A stretch of 64,000 bases of DNA from Sedimenticola_A sp040506895 (GTDB taxonomy: Bacteria > Pseudomonadota > Gammaproteobacteria > Chromatiales > Chromatiaceae): the NCBI GenBank assembly GCA_040506895.1, contig JBEVVY010000001.1, positions 2,651,116 through 2,715,115 of the forward strand, in the 5' to 3' direction. Under the pieces are notes generated by a model. It saw only the letters and a list, made by a program, of their open reading frames with translations. It did no database searches and was not told the origin of the DNA. Below, piece after piece: positions 26,656-35,903 of this stretch. The position numbers and the translations under genes were made by a program. Within the stretch, counting starts at the first letter, position 1; each line of letters opens with the position of its first letter.

Positions 26656-26670
26656 TGTGGGACACCACAC
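26656..26670. repeat. 15-nt palindromic element, copy 1 (upstream of parA)
   Basis: TGTGGGACACCACAC contains the dyad TGTGG-GACA-CCACA and occurs 93 nt before the parA start. An exact second copy is at 62583-62597. The function is unknown. Confidence 0.5.
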
Positions 26671-26762
26671 GCGTTTCTGATATTCTCGTCAGTCCGCCCA
26701 GGCACGGCGCCGTCGTTGCTGATGGCGGTAGAGTGACTGAACGAGTAAACGGAAGCGCACCC

Positions 26763-27560
26763 ATGGGCCGAATCGTCTGTGTAGCAAATCAGAAAGGTGG
26801 GGTCGGCAAGACCACCACCGCCGTCAATCTGGCTGCCTCCCTTGCCCAGCTGAAGCGCAAGGTATTGCTCGTGGATCTGGATCCCCAGGGCAACGCGACC
26901 ATGGGCAGCGGCGTCAACAAGTACGAGTTGGAGAAGTCGAGCTGTGACGTGCTGCTGGGCGAGTCACAGTTTGCCGATGCGGTGGTCACCTCGGACGAGG
27001 CCGGCTTCGACGTGCTGCCCTCCAACGCAGACCTGACGGCAGCGGAAGTGGGCCTGATGAATGCCCCCCTCAAGGAGAAGCGGTTGAGCCTTGCCCTTTC
27101 CGGTGCCAAGGAGCGCTACGAGTACATCATCATCGACTGCCCCCCCTCACTCAACATGCTGACCCTCAACGCCCTGGTGGCCGCCGACGGGGTGCTGATT
27201 CCGCTGCAGTGTGAGTACTATGCCCTGGAGGGGCTGACCGCCCTGATCAGCACCATCCGCCAGATCCAGGACAGCCGCAATGCCAACCTGCAGATAGAGG
27301 GCATCGTGCGTACCATGCACGATCCGCGCAACAACCTCACCAACGAGGTCTCCGCGCAGCTGATCAGCCACTTCAACGACCAGGTGTTTCGCACCATCAT
27401 CCCGCGCAATGTGCGTGTGGCCGAGGCGCCCAGTTATGGTCTGCCGATCATCAAGTACGACAAGTCGTCCCGCGGCGCGGTCTCCTACATGGCCCTGGCG
27501 AGCGAGTTCCTGCGGCGCAATGATCAGCGCGGCACGGGGGCGGAACCGGCCACCGCCTGA
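26763..27560 (+). CDS. parA: Chromosome-partitioning ATPase ParA
   Basis: ParA (Soj) is the deviant Walker-type ATPase that forms the dynamic gradient moving ParB-parS complexes after replication. It has 265 residues from ATG 26763; the frame extends upstream to 26655 but the conserved N terminus MGRIVCVANQKGGVGKTTT marks the true start. The Walker A motif is at residues 11-18, the short chromosomal type without an N-terminal HTH. The switch segment IIIDCPPSLNMLTLNAL is present. It is followed after 61 nt by parB. Confidence 0.97.
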   Translation: MGRIVCVANQKGGVGKTTTAVNLAASLAQLKRKVLLVDLDPQGNATMGSGVNKYELEKSSCDVLLGESQFADAVVTSDEAGFDVLPSNADLTAAEVGLMNAPLKEKRLSLALSGAKERYEYIIIDCPPSLNMLTLNALVAADGVLIPLQCEYYALEGLTALISTIRQIQDSRNANLQIEGIVRTMHDPRNNLTNEVSAQLISHFNDQVFRTIIPRNVRVAEAPSYGLPIIKYDKSSRGAVSYMALASEFLRRNDQRGTGAEPATA

Positions 27561-27621
27561 CAGACAAGAAATTTTCAGGGCGAGCTTGTCGCCCCAATAG
27601 ACAGATTCGGAAAAAGAACAG

Positions 27622-28509
27622 ATGGCAGCAGCGAAAAAACGTGGTCTTGGAAGAGGGCTCGATGCCCTGCTGGGGGGAGCCGCCAAAGAGGGGGAACAGG
27701 ATACCCCCGAGAGCAGTGCGCCGGGAGAGAACCTGACCAGCCTGCCGGTCGACCTGATACAACGCGGACGTTACCAGCCCCGGCGCGATTTCAACCCCGA
27801 GAGTCTCCAGGAGCTCGCCGATTCCATTGCCGCCCAGGGCGTTGTTCAGCCCATCGTGGTGCGTCCTGTCGAAGGTGGGCGCTACGAGATCATCGCCGGT
27901 GAGCGTCGCTGGCGCGCCAGCCAGCAGGCGGGCCTCGATGAGATCCCCGTGGTGATCCGTGATGTGCCCGATCAGACCGCCATGGCCATGGGGCTGATCG
28001 AGAATATCCAGCGCGACGACCTCAATCCCCTGGAAGAGGCCACCGCCCTGCACCGCCTGCTCAACGAATTCGAACTCACTCACCAGCAGATCGCCCAGGC
28101 GGTGGGCAAGTCCCGTACAACGGTGACCAACCTGTTGCGCCTTCTCGACCTCAACGAGGACGTGAAGAAGTTTATCGAGGAGCGACGCCTGGAGATGGGC
28201 CATGCCCGTGCCCTGCTCGGCCTGAAGGACGAAGCCCAGAGCAAGGCTGCGCGCCAGGTGGTGGCCCAGGGGCTCTCGGTACGCGAGACCGAGAAGCTTG
28301 TGCGCCGACTCCAGGGTGATGAACCGGCCCAGGCCAAGCCCAAGGCCGTTGCAAAGGAGGACCCAAACGTGGTTCGCCTGGAAAACGACCTGACCGAGAA
28401 ACTGGGCGCCAGGGTCAAGATACAGCAGGGAAACAGCGGCAAGGGCAAGCTGGTGATCAGTTACAACAGCCTGGACGAGCTGGACGGTATCCTCGACCAC
28501 ATTCAATAG
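27622..28509 (+). CDS. parB: Chromosome-partitioning protein ParB
   Basis: ParB is the CTP-dependent clamp that loads at parS and spreads. The protein is 295 residues. The N-terminal MAAAKKRGLGRGLDALLGG binds ParA. The ParB/Srx nucleotide-binding domain has YQPRRDF and AGERRWRASQQAGL near residues 52-105. The HTH that reads parS is THQQIAQAVGKSRTTVTNLLRLL near 153-175, and a C-terminal dimerisation domain ends the protein. Its likely targets are the two palindromes in recF. Confidence 0.97.
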   Translation: MAAAKKRGLGRGLDALLGGAAKEGEQDTPESSAPGENLTSLPVDLIQRGRYQPRRDFNPESLQELADSIAAQGVVQPIVVRPVEGGRYEIIAGERRWRASQQAGLDEIPVVIRDVPDQTAMAMGLIENIQRDDLNPLEEATALHRLLNEFELTHQQIAQAVGKSRTTVTNLLRLLDLNEDVKKFIEERRLEMGHARALLGLKDEAQSKAARQVVAQGLSVRETEKLVRRLQGDEPAQAKPKAVAKEDPNVVRLENDLTEKLGARVKIQQGNSGKGKLVISYNSLDELDGILDHIQ

Positions 28510-28716
28510 AAGGCGCCCCGGGTGAAAGGTGTCGCCAATGATTCTGTCGACCCGTTTTAATACGGACTGATTGACAATTATCGTTGGCTTTTTTGCCGCA
28601 GTCGGTAAAGGTTGTGACAAATGTCATGACGCGCACGGACTATTAGAATATTAGGGTTTTCTTTAAGTCATTTATAAGGCTTTTGACGGTCATAAAAAGA
28701 TTTATTCGGCTATCGT

Positions 28717-28745
28717 TTGACCTTATATGTTGGACCCCTTATACT
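28717..28745 (+). promoter_or_regulatory. Sigma-70 promoter of the atp operon
   Basis: TTGACC (28717-28722), an exact 17-nt spacer and TATACT (28740-28745) form a near-consensus promoter about 50 nt upstream of atpI. Upstream DNA (28640-28710) is A/T-rich and could act as an UP element. Confidence 0.75.
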
Positions 28746-28794
28746 GCGCTCCGCTTTAGATAGGCAAGGCTGAGAGCTGCAGGGGATCATAGAG

Positions 28795-29160
28795 ATGCAA
28801 CTCACTGACAAGAGCCAAGCCTATCGGGTCATTCTGGCGCAGCTGGCAACGTCTTTCATCGCAGCCCTGGCACTACTCGCCATCGGTTGGGTTGAGGCTT
28901 ACTCTGCCCTGGCCGGAGGACTGACAGCAGTCTTCGCAAATCTGGTATTCGCCGTGGTGGTTTTCGTTCGCTACCAGGCACAGCAACCGGCCAGCATGGT
29001 CGCCAGGTTCTACGGGGCAGAGCTCCTGAAGCTCGTTGTCACAGGAATTTTGTTTGCAGCCGCTATCGTGTGGCTTGAGCCACTGAGCATCGGCGCGCTG
29101 CTGGGCACCTTTTTGCTGACTGCGATCGGGCCCGTAATTGTTATGAATTTTTTTAATTAA
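28795..29160 (+). CDS. atpI: ATP synthase subunit I (AtpI)
   Basis: AtpI is a small membrane protein that assists assembly of the c-ring. It is 121 residues with four hydrophobic helices (about residues 12-32, 35-55, 73-93 and 98-118), the standard AtpI layout. It opens the atp operon, 23 nt before atpB. Sequence conservation in this family is low, so the call rests on topology and position. Confidence 0.9.
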   Translation: MQLTDKSQAYRVILAQLATSFIAALALLAIGWVEAYSALAGGLTAVFANLVFAVVVFVRYQAQQPASMVARFYGAELLKLVVTGILFAAAIVWLEPLSIGALLGTFLLTAIGPVIVMNFFN

Positions 29161-29183
29161 TCGAGTCTTGGTTTAAGAGCACA

Positions 29184-30044
29184 ATGGCCGGCGATACCCT
29201 GACCTCCAGCGAATATATCAAACACCATCTGACCAATCTTACTTTCGGTCAGCATCCTGATGGCACCTGGGGCATTGCCCACAGTGCAGCAGAAGCCAAA
29301 GAGATGGGCTTCTGGGCGATCCACGTGGATACCATGTTCTGGTCCATCGCCCTTGGCATCCTCTTCCTTTATCTTTTTAAGAAGGCAGCCGATGCGGCCA
29401 CCTCCGGAATCCCCGGTGGTCTGCAGAATTTCGCCGAGTGGATCGTCGAGTTCATCGACACCAGCGTGCGTGGCTCCTTCACCGCCAAGAACGACCTGGT
29501 CGCCCCCCTGGCGCTCACCATCTTTATCTGGATCTTCCTCCAGAACCTGATGGACCTGGTGCCCGTTGACCTGATTCCATACGCTTCCCAGCTGATGGGT
29601 ATCCACTTTATGAAAGTGGTCCCGTCCACCGATCCCAATGCCACCTTCGGCATGGCCATCGGTGTTTTTGCACTGGTCCTCTACTACAGCATCAAGATGA
29701 AGGGTGTTGGCGGTTTCATGGGTGAACTGACCCTGCAGCCGTTCTCCTCTGACAACCCGATCGTCAAGATCCTCTTCATCCCGATCAACTTCGTACTCGA
29801 ATTCGTCAGCCTGATCGCCAAGCCGATCTCTCTCGCACTGCGTCTGTTCGGTAACATGTACGCCGGTGAGATGATCTTCATCCTCATCGCCATCATGTAC
29901 AACGCAGGTGTGATCCTGGGTCTGTTCGGCGGTGTGCTTCAGCTGGGCTGGGCGATATTCCATATCCTCATCATTACACTGCAGGCGTTCATCTTCATGA
30001 CCCTGACCATCGTGTACCTGGATATGGCGCATCACGAGCACTGA
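29184..30044 (+). CDS. atpB: F1Fo ATP synthase subunit a
   Basis: Subunit a forms the proton half-channels against the c-ring. It is 286 residues and multi-spanning. The helix carrying the essential arginine is visible as AKPISLALRLFGNMYAGEM near residues 212-230, and the C-terminal helix QAFIFMTLTIVYL is typical. The HPDGTWGIAHSAAE segment in the N-terminal part is soluble. It is second in the operon and precedes atpE by 53 nt. Confidence 0.97.
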   Translation: MAGDTLTSSEYIKHHLTNLTFGQHPDGTWGIAHSAAEAKEMGFWAIHVDTMFWSIALGILFLYLFKKAADAATSGIPGGLQNFAEWIVEFIDTSVRGSFTAKNDLVAPLALTIFIWIFLQNLMDLVPVDLIPYASQLMGIHFMKVVPSTDPNATFGMAIGVFALVLYYSIKMKGVGGFMGELTLQPFSSDNPIVKILFIPINFVLEFVSLIAKPISLALRLFGNMYAGEMIFILIAIMYNAGVILGLFGGVLQLGWAIFHILIITLQAFIFMTLTIVYLDMAHHEH

Positions 30045-30097
30045 TTTTTTAACTTTATTTATTAACTTCAACTTACTCACCTCAACGGGAGACCAAA

Positions 30098-30331
30098 ATG
30101 GAAAACGCACTGCTGTACATTGCCGGCGCAATCATGATGGGCCTGGGCGCCCTGGGTGCCGCTGTCGGTATCGGTGTTCTGGGTGGACGCTTTCTCGAAG
30201 GCGCTGCTCGTCAGCCTGAACTCATCCCCATGCTGCGTACCCAGTTCTTCATCGTAATGGGTCTGGTCGACGCCGTTCCCATGATCGCTGTGGGTCTGGC
30301 CATGTACGTGCTGTTCGCTGTTGCCGGTTAA
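30098..30331 (+). CDS. atpE: F1Fo ATP synthase subunit c
   Basis: This 77-residue two-helix proteolipid forms the rotary ring. Helix 1 has the glycine-rich GLGALGAAVGIGVLGG, the polar loop is ARQPEL, and helix 2 carries the proton-binding aspartate in GLVDAVPMIAVGLAMY. The residues around the carboxylate are hydrophobic, fitting a proton rather than a sodium ring. A strong GGGAG ribosome binding site precedes the ATG, consistent with the high copy number required. Confidence 0.98.
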   Translation: MENALLYIAGAIMMGLGALGAAVGIGVLGGRFLEGAARQPELIPMLRTQFFIVMGLVDAVPMIAVGLAMYVLFAVAG

Positions 30332-30389
30332 TCTTGGCTACTTCAAGCGAACTAATTTTCATCTCGTCTAAAAGCGAGGTAAATCCGGG

Positions 30390-30860
30390 ATGAACATCAA
30401 TCTGACTCTTATAGGTCAGCTTCTCTCCTTCGTGGTGTTCGTGTGGTTCACGATGAAATTCGTGTGGACCCCGATCATGGGCGCCTTGGAGACTCGTCGC
30501 AAAGAGATCGCCGACGGCCTTGCGGCTGCCGAGCGTGGACAGCACGAGCAGGAGTTGGCACAGGAAAGGGCAAAGGACGTTCTGCACGAGGCCAAGGCCC
30601 AGGCAGGCGAAATTGTAGCCCAGGCTCAGAAGCGCGCTTCTGAGATTGTCGACGAAGCCAAAGATAATGCACGCACCGAAGGTGAGCGCATTCTGACCGC
30701 GGCACAGGCCGAGATCGAGCAGGAGACCAATCGTGCTCGTGAACACCTGCGCGAGAAGGTCGCAGATCTGGCGGTTGCCGGTGCAGAGAAGATCCTCCAG
30801 AAGGAGATCGACGCTGCAGCGCATAACGACATCGTCGAATCCCTGGCCAAACAGATCTAA
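30390..30860 (+). CDS. atpF: F1Fo ATP synthase subunit b
   Basis: Subunit b is the peripheral stator stalk. It is 156 residues, the same as E. coli. One N-terminal membrane helix (residues 5-27, LIGQLLSFVVFVWFTMKFVW) is followed by a long charged helix rich in Ala, Glu, Lys and Arg that forms the dimeric coiled coil. It lies 9 nt upstream of atpH. Confidence 0.97.
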   Translation: MNINLTLIGQLLSFVVFVWFTMKFVWTPIMGALETRRKEIADGLAAAERGQHEQELAQERAKDVLHEAKAQAGEIVAQAQKRASEIVDEAKDNARTEGERILTAAQAEIEQETNRAREHLREKVADLAVAGAEKILQKEIDAAAHNDIVESLAKQI

Positions 30861-30869
30861 GGAACTGCC

Positions 30870-31409
30870 ATGGCAGGAGAAACAACCACAATCGCCCGTC
30901 CTTACGCGGAAGCGGTATTCGCCAGGGCCCAGGAGAGCGGCAAGCTCGCCGAATGGTCCGAACAGCTGGCGTTTCTGGCTGGTGCTGTCGAGGAGCCTGC
31001 CCTGGCGGGTCTCATCGTCAACCCCAAGGTCGCTCAGGATGCCCTGACCGGCCTGATGCTGGATGTCTGTGGCGACCACTTCGACGAAGAGGGGCAGAAC
31101 CTGGTCAAACTGCTGGTGCAGAACGATCGCCTCCTGATAGCAGGTGAGATCGCGGCTCTGTTCGAAGAGCTGAAGGCCGAGAGTGAAAAGGTACTCAATG
31201 TACATGTCCGCTCCGCCTATGCCCTGGAAGCCGACCAGGAGAAGCAAATTGCTGACGCGCTGAAAGAGAAACTGGGACGTGAGATCACCATCACCTCCGA
31301 GCAGGACGAAGCCCTGATCGGCGGCGTGCACATTCGTGCAGGCGACATGGTACTTGACGGCTCAGTCAGCGGGCGACTGCAGCAACTGGCGAACGAATTA
31401 GGAATCTAA
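30870..31409 (+). CDS. atpH: F1Fo ATP synthase subunit delta
   Basis: Delta links the b stalk to the top of F1. It is 179 residues, with an N-terminal helical bundle starting TTIARPYAEAVFARAQ and the C-terminal signature DEALIGGVHIRAGDMVLDGSVSGRLQQL. It is in standard order between atpF and atpA. Confidence 0.97.
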   Translation: MAGETTTIARPYAEAVFARAQESGKLAEWSEQLAFLAGAVEEPALAGLIVNPKVAQDALTGLMLDVCGDHFDEEGQNLVKLLVQNDRLLIAGEIAALFEELKAESEKVLNVHVRSAYALEADQEKQIADALKEKLGREITITSEQDEALIGGVHIRAGDMVLDGSVSGRLQQLANELGI

Positions 31410-31422
31410 GCGAGAAGCCATT

Positions 31423-32964
31423 ATGCAACTCAATCCATCCGAGATCAGCGAACTGATCAAAAATAAGATCGAGAAATTCGATCTCAAAACCGAAGCCCGC
31501 ACCGAGGGCACGGTCATCAGCCTGACCGACGGCATCGCACGCATTCACGGTCTGGAAGACGTGATGTCCATGGAGATGCTGGAGTTCCCCGGCAACACCT
31601 ACGGCCTGGCGCTCAACCTGGAGCGCGATTCTGTAGGTGCGGTTGTCATGGGTGACTACACCCACCTCTCCGAAGGCGACGCGGTCAAGTGCACCGGACG
31701 CATTCTGGAGGTTCCGGTCGGCGAAGGCCTGCTGGGTCGCGTGGTCGATCCCCTGGGTAACCCGATCGACGGTAAGGGCGAGATCAATGCAGCAGGCACC
31801 TCTCCCATCGAGAAGGTCGCTCCTGGTGTTATCGCCCGTAAGTCGGTTGACCAGCCGGTGCAGACCGGTCTGAAAGCGATCGACGCCATGGTACCCATCG
31901 GCCGTGGCCAGCGTGAGCTGATCATCGGCGACCGCCAGACCGGTAAGTCTGCGATCGCCATCGACTCCATCATCAACCAGAAGGGTACCGGTGTTAAGTG
32001 TATCTACGTCGCCGTAGGTCAGAAGAACTCCACCATCGCCCAGACGGTTCGCAAGCTCGAAGAGCACGGCGCCATGGATCACACCATCATCGTCGCCGCT
32101 ACCGCCGCCGAGTCTGCCGCGCTGCAGTTTCTCGCACCATACGCCGGCTGCACCATGGGCGAGTACTTCCGCGACAAGGGTGAAGACGCGCTGATCGTAT
32201 ACGATGACCTGACCAAGCAGGCGTGGGCCTACCGCCAGGTATCCCTGCTGCTGCGTCGTCCGCCGGGTCGTGAAGCCTACCCCGGTGACGTCTTCTACCT
32301 GCACTCCCGTCTGCTGGAGCGCGCTGCCCGTATCAACGAGGCAGAGGTGGAGAAGAACACCAACGGTGAAGTGAAAGGCAAGACCGGCTCCCTGACCGCC
32401 CTGCCCATCATCGAGACCCAGGCCGGCGACGTATCCGCGTTCGTACCGACCAACGTGATCTCCATTACCGACGGTCAGATCTTCCTGGAGGCCGACCTCT
32501 TCAACGCAGGTATCCGCCCGGCCATCAACGCCGGTCTGTCGGTATCCCGTGTAGGCGGTTCCGCCCAGACCAAGATCATCAAGAAGCTCGGTGGCGGTGT
32601 TCGTCTGGCCCTGGCCCAGTACCGTGAGCTGGCGGCCTTCTCACAGTTCGCATCCGACCTGGACGAGGCCACCCGCAAGCAGCTGGAGCGTGGTGAGCGC
32701 GTGACCGAGCTGATGAAACAGCATCAGTACAGTCCGCTTTCAATTGCCGAAATGGCGACCTCCCTGTTCGCGGCGAACGAAGGCTACCTGGATGACATCG
32801 ATGCATCCAAGGTTGTCGATTTCGAAGCGGCTCTGCTCGGCTACATGAACAGCAGCCAGAAGTCTCTGATGGACAGAATCAACGAGACTGCGGACTACAA
32901 CGACGAGATCGCCAATGCCCTGCACGACGCACTGAAGGATTTCAAGGCAAACCACACCTGGTAA
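31423..32964 (+). CDS. atpA: F1Fo ATP synthase subunit alpha
   Basis: Alpha is the non-catalytic nucleotide-binding subunit of F1. It is 513 residues, identical to E. coli in length. The P-loop GDRQTGKSA lies near residues 169-177, and the ATP synthase alpha/beta signature PAINAGLSVSRVG lies near 365-377. Arginine in SVSRVG supplies the arginine finger. Codon use favours CGT and GGT, as in highly expressed genes. Confidence 0.98.
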   Translation: MQLNPSEISELIKNKIEKFDLKTEARTEGTVISLTDGIARIHGLEDVMSMEMLEFPGNTYGLALNLERDSVGAVVMGDYTHLSEGDAVKCTGRILEVPVGEGLLGRVVDPLGNPIDGKGEINAAGTSPIEKVAPGVIARKSVDQPVQTGLKAIDAMVPIGRGQRELIIGDRQTGKSAIAIDSIINQKGTGVKCIYVAVGQKNSTIAQTVRKLEEHGAMDHTIIVAATAAESAALQFLAPYAGCTMGEYFRDKGEDALIVYDDLTKQAWAYRQVSLLLRRPPGREAYPGDVFYLHSRLLERAARINEAEVEKNTNGEVKGKTGSLTALPIIETQAGDVSAFVPTNVISITDGQIFLEADLFNAGIRPAINAGLSVSRVGGSAQTKIIKKLGGGVRLALAQYRELAAFSQFASDLDEATRKQLERGERVTELMKQHQYSPLSIAEMATSLFAANEGYLDDIDASKVVDFEAALLGYMNSSQKSLMDRINETADYNDEIANALHDALKDFKANHTW

Positions 32965-33002
32965 GCACGAGATCCCCGAGAGCTGATAGATAAGGTTTAA
33001 TC

Positions 33003-33866
33003 ATGGCAGGCGCAAAAGAAATCCGCACCAAGATCGCCAGCATCAAGAATACGCAGAAGATCACCTCTGCGATGGAGATGGTGGCGGCCGCAAAGATGCG
33101 TAAGGCCCAGGACCGTATGAATGCGACACGTCCCTATGCGGACAAGATGCGCAACGTCATCGGTCACCTGTTCCACGCGCATCCGGAGTACCGCCACAGC
33201 TTCATGAAGGAGCGTTCCGAGGTCAAGCGAGTCGGTTATATCATCGTCTCCTCAGACCGCGGTCTGTGTGGCGGCCTCAACAGCAACCTGTTCCGCAAGC
33301 TGGTGAAAGAGGTTGCACAGCAGCAGGAGCAGGGTATCAAGGTCGAGTTCTGCACCATCGGCAACAAGGCGCTGGGTTTTTTCAAGCGCTTTGGCGGCCG
33401 CGTGCTGGCAGAGGCCACTCACCTGGGTGACTCACCGCACCTCGAGGACCTGATCGGTACCGTGAAGGTGATGCTGGATGCTTACGTGGACGGTGAGCTC
33501 GATCGCATCTACGTGGCTTCCAACGAGTTCGTCAACACGATGACCCAGAAGCCGACCGTTGAGCAGGTCGTACCCATCTCTGCGGAGCCCGACGAGAAGC
33601 TTAGGCACCACTGGGACTACATCTACGAGCCCGATTCCAAGGATGTGCTCGATGGCCTGATGGTCCGCTACATCGAGGCCCTGGTGTACCAGGCAGTAGT
33701 CGAAAATGCAGCATGTGAGCAGTCCGCCCGTATGGTGGCGATGAAGTCCGCTACCGACAATGCAGGCAACCTTATCAACGAATTGCAGCTGGTCTACAAC
33801 AAAGCGCGCCAGGCCGCTATTACCCAGGAGATCTCCGAGATCGTGGGTGGCGCCGCCGCTGTGTAA
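33003..33866 (+). CDS. atpG: F1Fo ATP synthase subunit gamma
   Basis: Gamma is the rotating central shaft. It is 287 residues. The N-terminal helix AKEIRTKIASIKNTQKITSAMEMVAAAKMRKAQ and the C-terminal MKSATDNAGNLINELQLVYNKARQAAITQEISEIVGGAAA pair as the coiled coil. It sits between atpA and atpD as expected. Confidence 0.98.
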   Translation: MAGAKEIRTKIASIKNTQKITSAMEMVAAAKMRKAQDRMNATRPYADKMRNVIGHLFHAHPEYRHSFMKERSEVKRVGYIIVSSDRGLCGGLNSNLFRKLVKEVAQQQEQGIKVEFCTIGNKALGFFKRFGGRVLAEATHLGDSPHLEDLIGTVKVMLDAYVDGELDRIYVASNEFVNTMTQKPTVEQVVPISAEPDEKLRHHWDYIYEPDSKDVLDGLMVRYIEALVYQAVVENAACEQSARMVAMKSATDNAGNLINELQLVYNKARQAAITQEISEIVGGAAAV

Positions 33867-33902
33867 GGCGAATTGAATTTTGATTTTAACGAGGAACCAG
33901 AA

Positions 33903-35279
33903 ATGAGTTCGGGTAAAGTGGTGGAAATCATCGGCGCTGTTGTGGACGTACAGTTCGCAGCAGGTGATATGCCGAAGGTCTACGATGCACTCAAGATCGA
34001 ATCCGAAGGATTGACCCTTGAAGTGCAGCAGCAGCTGGGTGACGGCGTTGTCCGTACCATCTGCATGGGTTCAACTGACGGTCTGAAGCGTGGTGTTGAA
34101 GTTGTCAGCAGCGGCGCTCCCATCTCCGTGCCGGTGGGCCAGGCTACCCTGGGCCGCATCATGGACGTACTGGGTGAGCCGGTTGACGAGGCAGGTCCTG
34201 TTGAGACCGACCAGCGTATGCCGATCCATCGTGCAGCGCCCAAGCTCGAAGAGCAGGCCACCACCACCGAGATCCTGGAGACCGGCATCAAGGTTATCGA
34301 CCTGGTCATGCCCATCGCCAAGGGTGGTAAGATCGGACTGTTCGGCGGTGCGGGCGTTGGTAAGACCGTAACCCTGATGGAGCTGATCCGTAACATCGCG
34401 GTAGAGCACTCCGGCTTCTCCGTATTCGCCGGTGTGGGAGAGCGTACCCGTGAAGGTAACGACTTCTACCACGAGATGGAAGAAGGCGGCGTACTGGACA
34501 AGGTTGCCCTGGTCTACGGTCAGATGAATGAGCCTCCAGGCAACCGTCTGCGTGTAGCGCTGACCGGTCTGACCATCGCTGAGAACTTCCGTGATGAAGG
34601 CCGTGACGTACTGATGTTCGTTGATAACATCTACCGTTACACCCTGGCGGGTACCGAGGTATCGGCACTGCTGGGTCGTATGCCTTCCGCGGTGGGTTAC
34701 CAGCCTACCCTGGCTGAGGAGATGGGTGTTCTGCAGGAGCGTATTACCTCCACCAAGACCGGTTCCATCACCTCCTTCCAGGCCGTATACGTACCTGCGG
34801 ATGACTTGACCGACCCCTCCCCCGCAACCACCTTCGCGCACTTGGATGCGACCCTGGTACTGTCCCGTCAGATCGCCGAGCTGGGTATCTACCCCGCGGT
34901 TGATCCCCTGGACTCCACCTCCCGTATCCTCGATCCCAACGTGGTCGGCCAGGAGCACTATGATGTTGCCCGTGCCGTACAGGGTACCCTGCAGCGCTAC
35001 AAGGAGCTGAAGGACATCATCGCGATTCTGGGTATGGACGAACTGTCCGAAGAGGACAAGCTGGTCGTAGCCCGTGCCCGTAAGGTACAGCGCTTCCTGT
35101 CCCAGCCCTTCTTCGTGGCGGAAGTATTCACCGGCAGCCCCGGTAAGTACGTATCCCTGAAAGACACCATCGCGAGCTTCAAGGCGATCGTTGAAGGCGA
35201 GTACGACCACCTGCCCGAGCAGGCGTTCTACATGGTCGGCGGCATCGAAGAGGCTGTTGAGCGAGGCGCTGGCGACTAA
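33903..35279 (+). CDS. atpD: F1Fo ATP synthase subunit beta
   Basis: Beta is the catalytic subunit of F1. It has 458 residues from ATG 33903, preceded by GAGGA; an in-frame ATG at 33873 would add ten unconserved residues. The P-loop GGAGVGKT lies near residue 148, the catalytic glutamate region GVGERTREGND near 180, and the alpha/beta family signature PAVDPLDSTSR near 337. It is followed after 18 nt by atpC. Confidence 0.98.
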   Translation: MSSGKVVEIIGAVVDVQFAAGDMPKVYDALKIESEGLTLEVQQQLGDGVVRTICMGSTDGLKRGVEVVSSGAPISVPVGQATLGRIMDVLGEPVDEAGPVETDQRMPIHRAAPKLEEQATTTEILETGIKVIDLVMPIAKGGKIGLFGGAGVGKTVTLMELIRNIAVEHSGFSVFAGVGERTREGNDFYHEMEEGGVLDKVALVYGQMNEPPGNRLRVALTGLTIAENFRDEGRDVLMFVDNIYRYTLAGTEVSALLGRMPSAVGYQPTLAEEMGVLQERITSTKTGSITSFQAVYVPADDLTDPSPATTFAHLDATLVLSRQIAELGIYPAVDPLDSTSRILDPNVVGQEHYDVARAVQGTLQRYKELKDIIAILGMDELSEEDKLVVARARKVQRFLSQPFFVAEVFTGSPGKYVSLKDTIASFKAIVEGEYDHLPEQAFYMVGGIEEAVERGAGD

Positions 35280-35297
35280 TCAAGCCGGGAGTTTCTT

Positions 35298-35729
35298 ATG
35301 AGCATGAAAATTCATGTGGACATCGTGAGCGCAGAGGGCGAGATCCATTCCGGCCAGGCCGAGATGGTTTATGCCCCGGCGGTCATGGGTGAGGTCGGTA
35401 TCGCACCGCGGCACACGCCGTTGGTGACCCGGCTGAAACCCGGCGAGGTTCGCGTCGAGCCCGGTGACGGCAAGGAGATGGAGTATTACTACGTCTCCGG
35501 TGGCATCCTCGAGGTACAGCCCCACCTGGTCACCGTTCTGGCGGATGATACCGCGGTACGCGCGGTGGATCTCGACGAGGCGGCAGCTATCGAAGCCAAG
35601 AAGCGGGCCGAAGAGGCACTCGCCGGCAAGCAGGCCGAGTTCGAGTACGCCAAGGCCCAGTCCGAACTGGCCGAGGCGGTTGCCCAGCTGCGTGCCATCG
35701 AGAAGATCCGCAAGGGCACCAAACGCTGA
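35298..35729 (+). CDS. atpC: F1Fo ATP synthase subunit epsilon
   Basis: Epsilon regulates F1 rotation. It is 143 residues. The N-terminal beta sandwich has EGEIHSGQAEMVYAPAVMGEVGIAPRHTPLVT, followed by a C-terminal helical hairpin from about residue 88. It ends the nine-gene operon and is followed by a strong terminator. Confidence 0.97.
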   Translation: MSMKIHVDIVSAEGEIHSGQAEMVYAPAVMGEVGIAPRHTPLVTRLKPGEVRVEPGDGKEMEYYYVSGGILEVQPHLVTVLADDTAVRAVDLDEAAAIEAKKRAEEALAGKQAEFEYAKAQSELAEAVAQLRAIEKIRKGTKR

Positions 35730-35758
35730 TCTCGCGACCACACACCACAGTGGTTACA

Positions 35759-35790
35759 AAACCCCGCCGCACGGCGGGGTTTTTGTTTTC
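35759..35790 (+). terminator. Rho-independent terminator of the atp operon
   Basis: ACCCCGCC (35761-35768) pairs with GGCGGGGT (35773-35780) and is followed by a T-run (35780-35784) and further T residues. An A-run precedes it. It lies 30 nt after the atpC stop codon. Confidence 0.9.
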
Positions 35791-35903
35791 AGGCAACGGA
35801 ATACGGCAGCCGTACCTGACAATGTATCAGGGATAGACCCGGAATTTACCTGCTAAGCTTAGAGTACTCCCTACTCTTATTGATCTGGCGGGTTTTCAGG
35901 GAA

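Noticed and set aside
29319..29330. ATCCACGTGGAT palindrome resembling a parS core, also at 38192-38203
   Set aside because: It lacks the outer TGTT/AACA arms of parS. Both copies arise from codons for I-H-V-D in unrelated genes.
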